From positions 124,001 through 188,000 of the forward strand of contig JACKQL020000080.1 in assembly GCA_018296165.2 (NCBI GenBank): a DNA stretch of 64,000 nt. The letters run 5' to 3'. Below the pieces are notes generated by a model. It saw nothing but the letters and a program-made list of their open reading frames with translations, was not told where the DNA came from and ran no database searches. A program made the translations under genes and the position numbers. This document shows positions 46,950 to 55,444 of the stretch, piece by piece. The stretch's first letter is position 1. Each line of letters opens with the position of its first letter. This DNA is from Termitomyces sp. T153 (Eukaryota > Basidiomycota > Agaricomycetes > Agaricales > Lyophyllaceae).

Positions 46950-48149
46950 ACTAAAGGCCAAGGTCAGTGTCATCATCAGGCACCTCAGCTAAGTTTTTCT
47001 CCTCCCAATCCCCCTCCCCGACATTATTCTCCTCTTGCCAGGCCAGAAAGGCCTGACAGTTGTGTCTATACCCTGCCAGAGTCACCAAGGTTCACTTGGC
47101 AACAGCGAACCATGCCCTTGCCACTACCAACTCCTTCCTTGCCACCTCCAGCTCCCTCTGGAACCTCCATTCCACTCCTGCTGCCCTCTTGTCAAAGTCT
47201 GATAGTGATGCTGCTAGTGTTAGTGGTGTCAGCCAGGCCAGATCCTCACCCAACCACTCTAGCTCATCATTACCAACCTGGTGCAAAGGCATGTTGCTCC
47301 AGATCCCCTAGCAAAGTTATTAGCAAACAAAAGATAGCGAACCAAGGAACTTACTCATCATCAAACCTTGGCCTCCTCTGCACCTTTGTTCTCTCCCTTG
47401 TCCTCCTCACTGGCAACTGTTGCTGCCTCTTGCTCCTCCTTGCCCTTGACCTCCATGTCACTCACCTCTCGCTCCACCTCAGCAACTGTTGCTAAGGGAG
47501 TCATTTCCCTCATCTCCATGTCCTTCTCACCCTCCTCACTAGCAACCAATGTTGGACTTGCTGGGCATTTTTGTGCCAAAGGCACCTCATTGTTGCCATT
47601 GTTGTCACTACCATTGTTGTCATCATCCTCCTTGTTGCTCTCCACCACTTCCCTGCTCTTCACCCTAGCTATCCCACTACCTCCAATTGCCACCTCCTCC
47701 TGAAATATCAGCAATTTCAAGCTCATATGCTTGACCTTGATGGGCTCCCCCTTTCTTGCCAACTCCCTCTGCCACTCCACAAAGGCCCTCATGTTCCTTA
47801 CCAACACCACCTTTGCCACTATCCTCTTAGCAAACTTGCCACTTATGCTCCTTGACAATTGTCTGCTGTGCAAACAGCTCTTCCTGGTGCTGTCACAACA
47901 GTAGCAAGGCTGGGCCCCTGTTGGGCACCAGCAGCCCTCTGGGTTGTTCTCAGCCCAGCAGTTGTCACACTAAGAAGTTGTTAGCAACTATGTAAGCAAT
48001 GACCACTAAGACCTTACCAATTCTTGTGTGTGCTTGAACTCCTGTTGCTTCTCTAGTGACACCATCACCTTCTCCTTGGCCTTCTTCAGAACCACTCCAG
48101 CCCCCAGCCCAGTGTTCACCACCATCAAGGCCTTTTGCCAGCAAAGGAG
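46950..48149 (-). pseudogene. Antisense twin CxxC gene of B2 (5' truncated)
   Basis: The last three exons match those of B1: exon 3 (48149-48018, truncated by the A3 LTR), intron 47970-48017 (48 nt, GTAAGG...TTAG), exon 4 (47969-47355), intron 47308-47354 (47 nt, GTAAGT...CTAG), exon 5 (47307-46950). The exon 4 start has the same cysteine pattern, CDNCWAENNPEGC then C-x2-C-x6-C. Exon 4 is open for about 200 codons, to a TGA close to its end at the position where B1 also has one. The acidic end (EVPDDDTDLGL) is conserved. Protein-level similarity to B1 across exons 3-5, with introns in the same places, supports a once-functional gene. Confidence 0.75.
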
Positions 48150-49142
48150 TGTCAGGTTCCACTGACGACGGGGGCTCAGTACACTGGCGAGTCCTTACTA
48201 GGCGGACGCAATGTCCTGCACTTATAACCAGGCGTCTGGAGTTGGAGCGGAGGTGGGGAAAGCTTGCGAGGGGGTCCCTAGGGAGAGCGGCCCAAGTAAG
48301 TCCTGAATGGTCCAGAGGAGTCTAAGACCAAAGGTACTGGTCGTTGACCCAGGGTGGGTGTCAGGGCTAGTTTGTGGGCGCACAAATAGATTGCGGAGTA
48401 AGCGGAGGCTTCTTGGGTGATGGGGGCGGGGTCGGAGCTGGATAGGGGATTACCAGGGCTTGATGGGTTCTGGGGCCGAGCGGGTAGCAAGTTTTGGAGT
48501 TGTCATAAGAATGTTCGGGTTGTGGTGTGTGCGTGGAGTTCGTACTGATGTAGGGAGCAAGGGAATTTTAGAGGAACAAAGGAAATATGTACAGTCAAGA
48601 CAAGACAGAGACAAGACAAGACTGAGAAAAAAAGATAGATTTGAAACTTAAAAACAGGAATAGAGACGAGACGAGAGACAAAACATAGGAAACCAGTAAA
48701 TGTAATATCAAGACTAAAGTTTGAGGAGTTATTCTACAACTTATATACCAACTACTGGGTACCTCGGAGGGCGGCGGATATGGTGGTGGGGGTCGACGGA
48801 GCTGTGTGGAGTCGACAGGTGTCGGGTACAATCCAAGGTCGGGCCGTGGCGGTATTCTGATGGGATCAGTTGGGGGTGCGGCTGCTCTGGGGACATTGTG
48901 ATACTCCAGGACGGGTCGGGTAAACTAGGGTAGGGGGTCGGGGACGAATGACGTGGCCAGAAATGGTGGGGGAAGGTTTCAGGGGGGGTGTTGATGGCTA
49001 CGGAGAGGGAGTTGCCATCGGGGTTTGCCAGAGAAGCGTCGGAGTTATCCAGTGTGGGCGCAAAAGTGTGGGTGGGGTTCAGGGGAGTTAGACGGGAAAT
49101 CGGGAGGGGTTGGGAGCAGTGTCTAGGGAGTGGGTCGTGACA
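48150..49142 (-). repeat. 3' LTR of A3
   Basis: 993 bp, plus-strand ends TGTCAGGTTCC and GGTCGTGACA. TATATAAG (minus) at 48740-48747. The transcript-start motif is the complement of 48703-48715. It matches 57972-58955 closely. Confidence 0.9.
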
Positions 49143-49154
49143 CCACCCCCCCTT
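49143..49154 (-). other. Polypurine tract of A3
   Basis: On the minus strand AAGGGGGGGTGG directly precedes the 3' LTR. Confidence 0.75.
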
Positions 49155-49308
49155 CAGTGTTGAGACCCTCAAGATGTGGGGAGCGAGTCAGGGATTGGTA
49201 GGGCGTGGGAATTGAAGTTGATTAATATTGATCAAACCGCAGCTAGCGGCAGCAGCATGGGGAAGGAAGTCAAGGTGTGGCCGCCATTTGTCAGGGGCCC
49301 CTTCCTAA

Positions 49309-49320
49309 GTTATTAAAAGG
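49309..49320 (+). promoter_or_regulatory. TATA-like promoter of the A3 accessory gene
   Basis: TTATTAAAAGG lies about 40 bp before the ATG at 49356. The A2 copy keeps ATTAAAAAGGG at the same place (2859-2869) although the surrounding sequence has diverged. Confidence 0.45.
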
Positions 49321-49355
49321 GGTGGACGCACCCGGGGGTCCCCCAGCTTGTTGTA

Positions 49356-51051
49356 ATGTCTTCTTCAGCTTATTCTCCCATAGCATCTAGGTCGCCGTCC
49401 CCGCCATCCCAGCCATCGTCTTCTGAAGATTCAGAGGGTTGCCGAGATCGCCGTCGGGTTGAGGCGATGTACCGTAGTCATGAGTGTGGTCTGTCTCATG
49501 TACCCCAGAATACTGATTGTCCCTTTGCAGAGTTGTCCGTGGCCGTGGCTGGTCCCTCAGGGCCACCATCTGGCGCGGATGCGATGCAGCCACTGGCAGG
49601 CGTGGCCCCTTCCACGCGCTCCAAGTCTGGCATTTGTCCAGGGGTGGTCTGGCTTGTCCCAGAGAGTTCAAGGATGGTACAGGCGGAGGTGACGCCAGAG
49701 CAGTTTGCTGAGGTGGTGGGTTGGGCGAGGGGTCCCCCCACCCTCAAGTGGTGTCATGCGGCAGCCCCGGTGAGTGGCTACTTAGCTTCATGTTTCCCGG
49801 ACCAACATGCCCCTGCAGTGTGCGTCTTGTACCCAACGAGGGGAGCAGTGTGAATTTGAGGAACCTGCATCGGGGATATGACAGGACACGTTGGTGTGCT
49901 TTCCGTGCCGTTTGCGGCACGAGAAGTGCTCCGTCACCCTGAGTTGGCGGGCCATCTGTGTCGCGGCAGAGCAAGGGTGGGATCAAGGTTGGGTCGCAGC
50001 GCAGCTGGAGGAAGGGTGGAAGGGCAGGGTGTCGGGGAGGGGCTCCAGGGCTGGGGAAGGGGAATGGGTTAGCGTGCCTGTCATGAAGGTGGGCCCCCCG
50101 CAGGGTGGGCGGAGGGAGGGGGCCCCTTCCACACAGGAGAAAGGGAAACGGAGAGCGTCCCCTTCACCCGAGGCGGGTCCCAGTAAGCGGGCACGGGGCA
50201 AGCAGGTAATGGGGGGCCCCCCTGGTTCCGCAGTGTACTCCCCTACATCCGGAGCCCCCGTTGAGCAGTCCGCGGATAGGTCATGGTCAGTTGCAGAGGC
50301 CTATCTGTGGCATCAGGTAGAGGGCTTGGAATGGTTGTTGGTCGCACGTGAGGAGGAGATTCAGGGGGTACGGGAGGAGAGGGACGGGGCTTGATGGGAG
50401 TTGGACGGAGTTTGGAGGGAACGGGACTTGGCGCAGAAAGACAAGGATGTTGCCGTCGGGACTGCCGTGGAGCAATTGTCTTGTCTGCAGGAGTTGGAGG
50501 TGCGGACGGTGCATTTGCAGGTGCAAGCAGAGGCGGCGGAGGTGGCGACGCAGCAGGCAGGAGGCTCAGGGGTGCGGGAGACCCAGCAGGGTTCCAGTGC
50601 TGGGGAAGTCCGGGCGGCAGCGGAGAGGGCGCGGCAGTGGGAGGAATGGCTTGCCAACGAGGCGGCCTTGGGCCGGTGAGGAGTGCTTCATGAGTGGTTT
50701 CCCCGCTTTCATCTCCTAAGCACTGATTCAGTTTCCATAGACTGGGCCAGGGAGCATCGCATCCTTCTCAACGGAGCGTCGGCAGCGCTGGGGTCCATCC
50801 ATGATGGGTTGGCGAGGATGCCTGGGGACCTTCTGCCGGAGTTGGGTCAAGGGGTTATGCAGATGGGGCGTCTGTTGGCAGGGCATCGGCGGAGGGCAAC
50901 GGCAGATCCCGGGGCGTGGTGGGAGATGGCAACGGACGTGGGGGAACCGCTTCCTGGGCAACCCGAGGTTCTGGCGGCGGTAGTGGCACAGTTGGAGGTG
51001 TTCATGGTGGGAAGGGTAGCGGGGTTAGGGTCAGAGGAGGAGGGGGAGTGA
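49356..51051 (+). pseudogene. Three-exon antisense accessory gene of A3, twin CxxC protein
   Basis: This gene lies opposite to A3 gag-pol. Exons are 49356-49769, 49819-50675 and 50751-51051. Introns are 49770-49818 (49 nt, GTGAGT...GCAG) and 50676-50750 (75 nt, GTGAGG...CCAG, with CTAAG inside). The three exons join in one frame of 524 codons, ending at TGA 51049-51051, broken only by TGAs at 49879-49881 and 50392-50394, both where CGA would fit. The product starts with a Ser/Pro-rich region. Exon 2 opens with C-x2-C-x6-C-x15-C-x2-C-x6-C (CASCTQRGEQC, then CFPCRLRHEKC). A Trp/Glu-rich helix, a basic patch (KGKRRASPSPE, PSKRARGK) that could be a nuclear signal, and a long Glu/Ala coiled coil (about 50400-50675) follow. 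The last exon is conserved in A2 and A'. Function unknown; a DNA- or RNA-binding regulator is plausible. Confidence 0.75.
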
Positions 51052-51279
51052 GGGGAACTCGGACCCCGTCGTTGACTTGTTCTCTGCCCCTTCTTGTTCG
51101 ATATATATATGTACACTGCTTGTTTCTATACAGTCTCTGGTCCTTCTGCTGAGTGTGGGAAGTTTCAGATAGAGCAAGGAGAGGAGTAAGTGAAAACATG
51201 TAGGAGAGTACTGGTGGGAGTTGAATCCCTGGTGAACCCAGAGGCGGGGGTTACGCCCACTATTGCCATCTGTGTTGGG
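51052..51279. other. Convergent spacer in A3
   Basis: Between the accessory gene stop (51051) and the pol stop (51280). It has a TATATATATG run at about 51101-51110 and no gene. The segment near 51216-51260 is conserved in A2 and A' (GAATCCC...GGGGGTTA). Confidence 0.5.
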
Positions 51280-52449
51280 TCAGTCCTGGGGGTTCCGGGG
51301 CTTGGCAGGATTTTGTCGGTGGAAGTCCCGGAGTTTGTCGGGGGCTCTGTCGAGGTTCTTTTGGGGTTCCCACATGTTGTCCTCAGGTCCGTAGCCTTTC
51401 CAGCGGACCAAGTACTGGAGTCGGCCGCGAACTATCCGGGAGTGGAGGATCTCGTCGACCTCGTAGTGATACTCATCCTCGACTTCAACGGGGGGCAGTC
51501 GGCTGGGGCATTGGCCAGGGAAGGGGTCTGGAGCATGCCTTTCAAGGAGTCGAACGTGGAACACAGGGTGGAGGCCCTTCAGGCCCAGAGGCAGGTCAAG
51601 CTTGTAAGCGTGGGTGGAGACCTTCTGGAGGATCTTGAATGGGCCGAGGCGTTTGTGGTCGAGTTTGATGGAAGGCCTCCAGGTCTTAAGATTTTGTCGG
51701 TCGAGCCAGACCAGGGTGCCGGGGGGCCAGTCAGGGGTCGGCTTGCAACGGGCATTGGCGTGCTTGGAGTAGGCTTGGTTGGCAGTGTCAATCTCGTCCC
51801 TGAGGAATTGGTGGAGGGATCGGAGGTCCTCGGCGACTTTGTGGGCAATGTGGGAAGGGATGTCTTTGAGGGACAGCGTGAGTCGAGGATTGTAGCCCTT
51901 GTTGGCATAAAAGGGGGAAACTCCGGTGGCGGAGTGAGGCATGTTGTTGTAGGTGAATTCGGCGAGGGGAAGCTCTGCACGCCAGTCGTTCTGTAAATAG
52001 TTAACGTAGAGGCAAAGATACTGTTCTAACGTCTGGTTTACGCGCTTGGTTTGTCCATCGGTTTCTGGGTGGTAGGCGGTAGAGAGGCTGGTTTTGATCT
52101 CGAGCGCCTTGCACAGCAATTGCCAAAAATGAGATACAAATAGGGGTCCGCAGTCGGAGACAATGTCGTCGGGAAGTCTGTGTTTGGAGAATACGTGTTC
52201 GAGAAATAGTTTGGCAAAATCCGGGGCGGTGTCAGTGGTGTGGCAGGGAATAAAGAGGGCTTGTTTAGTAAGGTGGCAGACAATGACAAGGATTGCATCG
52301 AAACCTTCGGAGTCGGGGAGTTTGACGATATGATCCATCGATATTGAGGACCAGGGGCGGCGACCGACGGGGAGGGGTTTCAGTAATCCGTGGGGGCGAT
52401 GGCGGGGTACTTTGGCCCATAGGCAGGGTTTGCAGGCTCTTACATATCA
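51280..52449 (-). pseudogene. Integrase and chromodomain of A3 pol
   Basis: A 352-codon open frame in the same phase as the rest of pol. The integrase core starts at [10 protein letters not shown] (first Asp), then DDIVSDCGP (second Asp) and, 35 residues later, DGQTKRVNQ, where the catalytic Glu is Lys (codon 52045-52047). The codon follows a C, so GAG to AAG fits CpG decay, and A2 keeps Glu. The GPFKILQKV module follows. The chromodomain is at about 51480-51330: [28 protein letters not shown]. It would bring the integration complex to methylated histone in chromoviruses. The frame is separated from RNase H and the zinc-binding part by TGAs at 52447-52449 and 52789-52791. Confidence 0.85.
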
Positions 52450-52788
52450 CGTGACGTCCTTCTTCATTCCTGGCCAAAAATAAGTCCGGGAGATGAGTTG
52501 AAGGGTCTTACGAATTCCTGGGTGCCCCCAGAGTTTGTGATCGTGGTGCTGCCGGAGTATGTCGAGGCAAATGGACTTGTGGTCCGGGGCATAGATTTGT
52601 CCACTCCGGAGCAGGAGGCGGTGGTCCGGGGATAGCGAAAAGGGGTTGTCTACGCTCGACTCGTCGGGGTTGTTGCGGGGGTTGTGCTGGTTGAAGAAGG
52701 GGTCCGGGGGTGAATTCCTGATTTGCTGGAGGATTCCTTCTTTGTTTAAAATCAGCACGGCATGTAGATGTTTGGGTGGGATTACCAC
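52450..52788 (-). pseudogene. Integrase zinc-binding part of A3 pol
   Basis: A short in-phase segment between two TGAs carrying LDILRQHHDHKLWGHPG (H-x-H-type), then LISRTYFWPGMKKDV. The cysteine pair (CKPC) lies just after the TGA at 52447. Removal of the two TGAs as CGA-derived would make pol continuous. Confidence 0.75.
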
Positions 52789-54606
52789 TCAATGGTTGAA
52801 TGCATTTCGTTTGGTTTTGAACGATTTCTTTGGATACACGTCAGGTCTCTGAGTGAGGGCATCGGGCTTTGCACCGAGTCGCCCGGGGCGGTAGTGAATA
52901 GTAAAATCGTACTCTGAAAGGGTTTTGGACCATTGAGCCTGGCGGCAGCTGAGCTGTTTCGTGGTCGTGAAATATTGCAGGTTGTTGTGATTGGAGTAGA
53001 CTTGGATGCGGTGCGGGGACCCCTCGAGGTAGGCCCGCCACTGACGAAAGGCTTCGACGATCATGAGGAGTTCCTTGTCGTAAATGTCGTAGTTGAGTTC
53101 TGCTGGGATCATTGATTGGGTGTAGAAGGCGACGGGGCAGAGATCCTTGCCCCCCGAGTTTGACTGGGAGAGTATCCCGGCGATAGCGTAGTCGGAGGCG
53201 TCACATTCGAGCACGATCGGTAGGGAGGGGTCGAAATGGCGGAGGACCGGAGCGGAGGTGAAGGCCTTCTTCAGGAGGAGGAATACGCTCTGGCACTTGC
53301 TGTCCCAGTCCCAAGGGGTGTCCTTCCGTGTGAGTCGGTTGAGGGGTTTGGTGATCCCGGAGTAGTTGTCGATGAAGCGGCGATAGAAGTTAGCAAACCC
53401 CAAGAATGACTGTACCTCCTTGACGTTCCGCGGGGAGGGCCAGTTGAGTATCGCGTCGACCTTGGTGGGGTCCATGCGCACACTGTTGGGGGTGACGATG
53501 ACCCCGAGATATTCGACTTCCGCTGTGTGGAATGAGCACTTTTCGGGTTTAGCGTGAAGGTGATACTCTCGGAGTCGTTCCAGGACATGGCGGACATGCT
53601 CCGAATGCTCCGCTGGCAAATTCGAGTAGATCAGGATATCGTCCAAATATACGATGACAAAGACGTTGTTCATGTCGTGGAAGATGTCATTCATGAAGTA
53701 CTGGAAGGTGGCGGGGGAGTTAGTCATTCCGAAGGGCATTACGAGATACTCAAAGAGGCCGTAGCGGGTGCGAAAGGCAGTCTTCCATTCATGTCCCGGG
53801 GCGATCCGGACGTTGTTGTAGCCGGAACGAAGGTCGATTTTTGTGTAAATCTTGGCACTGCAAAGGCGATCAACAAGGTCTCCGATTAAGGGGAGGGGGT
53901 ACCAGTTCTTTTTGGTGACTTTGTTGAGTCCCCGATAGTCCACACAGAGTCGGAGGGATCCGTCTTTTTTCTTGGCAAACAGAACCGGGGCGCCAGCCGC
54001 GGAGATCGAGGGACGTATGAAACCTTTGCCAAGCATGTCGTCGAGGTATTCCTTCAGGGCCCAGAGCTCGATTTCGGACATGTTGTAGATCTTGCCAAAC
54101 GGGGGTGAGGTACCTTCTTCGAGGTCGATCTGGTGGTCGTAGGAGCAGTGCGGAGGGAGTTCCTTGGCACTTCCTTCAGAGAACACATCAGCAAACTCAT
54201 GATACTCCGGGGGAACTACTTCAGATAGGATCTGTTCCTCCGTCTTGTTTTCTGGCGTGGTAGTCCCTGCGCGGAGGTATTCCTCGGGTAGGGCTGGCGT
54301 GACTTGCAACTGGAAGGCGGGGGTACCTTCTCGTAGGAGGCGCGCGAAGGGGACGGCGCCAATGATTTTAATGTCGAGGTTTCCAGAGTCGACGGGGTTG
54401 GGTACCATAGGTGTAGCAGTCGGGTCCGGGGTGATGTCGAGATCAGGGATAGACTGGAAGCGGAGGTGGATGGCGGCCGCTAAGCTTGCTTCGGGGCCGG
54501 GGAATTGCATGGTGAGGTTCTTCCAGTTGATGTTGGGATTGACGTCTCGCAGCCACGGGAGTCCGAGCACAATCGGGGTCGACGGGGGTAGTTGGGTAAC
54601 AAGGAG
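52789..54606 (-). pseudogene. Reverse transcriptase and RNase H of A3 pol
   Basis: A 593-codon frame. RT motifs: FAKKKDGSLRLCVDYRGLN, IDLRSGYNNVRI (first catalytic Asp), TRYGLFEYLVMPFGMTN, and IVYLDDILIYS at about 53630-53660 with an intact YLDD. RNase H begins at LECDASDYAIAGIL (Asp), continues with ELNYDIYDKELLMIV (Glu) and VYSNHNNLQYF, where the usual Asp of the DH-NL motif is Asn (CpG-type change). The catalytic RT site is therefore intact here, unlike in A2, B1 and B2. Confidence 0.85.
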
Positions 54607-55444
54607 TCAGGCCTGGAACTGCAGGTCATTATTGAGGGTGAGGGTGTTGTTGTGGTACTGCGTGATTCTTGTCGTGGCGGGGCTCCCGTCGAAGAGTTGG
54701 AGCTCAAGGGGTTTGTCAAGGTCGTTGCGTCGGAGGTCGAGTTGGTTGCTGATGAAGACACTGGAGGCGCCGCTGTCTACGAGGGCGGGAAGTACCTTGA
54801 GCGAGCCGCCAAGTCGGACATAGATGACGAACGATCGTGCAGACCTAGAGCGAAGTTGCGGCGGGGTCCGGGGTTGGTTGATCGTGGTCTCGGAGTTCTC
54901 GGAGGGGGGTGAGACATTGAAGGGTACCAGTCCGGAGTCAGTGGGGTTGTCCCGGTCGAGGCATAGGGTGAGACTGGGCCAATCGACGCGGGGATTGGTG
55001 GAGCGGAGCCATGAGAACCCTAAGACGATGGGGGCAGAGGGGTGTAATTTTGTGACGAGTAGTTGGAGTTCTTGCTGTTGTCCGTCGGCAAAGGTCAGGG
55101 TCGTTTCTAGGCAATGAGTGATGTCTCCCGCTGGGGTAGAGTCTCCGTCAAAGAGTTTGAGGGGGATCGGGGCGGGGAGGCGGCGGAGGGGTTGTGGGGC
55201 AAGCGCTGCCAGGGATTCATCAACAAAGTTATTGGTGGCGCCGCTGTCGACTAGTGTGGGGACGGGTTTGTCAGTGAAGGGGAGAGTGGTGCGGAGGAGG
55301 AGGTTTGTGGAGGAGTGGGAGGGGAGGTGTGCTGGGGGGTTATCCGGGGCGAGTATCATTGTGCGGAGGAGTGTGGCTGGGGCAGAGAAGACGTTGGGAT
55401 ATGGTCCACGGTCTAGTGCGTCTTCTAGACCTAAACTGCCAACT
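54607..55444 (-). pseudogene. Tandem aspartic protease region of A3 pol
   Basis: The frame 55359-54607 (250 codons) encodes two retropepsin-like units. Unit 1: TLVDSGATNNFVDE with its Asp at codon 38 (55246-55248), then LLVTKL and IVLGFSWLRSTNP. Unit 2: ALVDSGASSVFIS with its Asp at codon 195 (54775-54777), then, past the TGA at 54607-54609, LLVTQL and IVLGLPWLRDVNP. Both D-S-G triads are intact. The frame opens upstream at about 55444, overlapping the gag TAG at 55431-55433 in the -1 phase. Retroviral-type proteases normally act as homodimers of one encoded unit, so two units in tandem could form a single-chain, pepsin-like pair. Confidence 0.8.

Larger units (their letters stand above)
38583..48149 (+). 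mobile_element. Gypsy element B2 (truncated both ends)
   Basis: A second copy of family B, colinear with B1 from the middle of the 5' LTR to exon 3 of the antisense gene. The left end abuts LINE E and the right end abuts the A3 LTR. CG dinucleotides are scarcer than in B1. An A-family solo LTR sits at the end of its 5' LTR. Confidence 0.85.

Noticed and set aside
49819..49920. Assignment of the twin CxxC domain to the Zn2Cys6 transcription factors or to the CxC domains of KDZ transposons
   Set aside because: The spacing differs from Zn2Cys6 (C-x2-C-x6-C-x15 here against C-x2-C-x6-C-x5-12 and then C-x2-C-x6-8-C), although it is close. No KDZ transposase is present. I left the family unnamed.
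51190..51996. Long plus-strand open frame of 268 codons
   Set aside because: It is the reverse complement shadow of the A3 integrase and chromodomain, whose motifs are clear on the minus strand. It has no family motif of its own.
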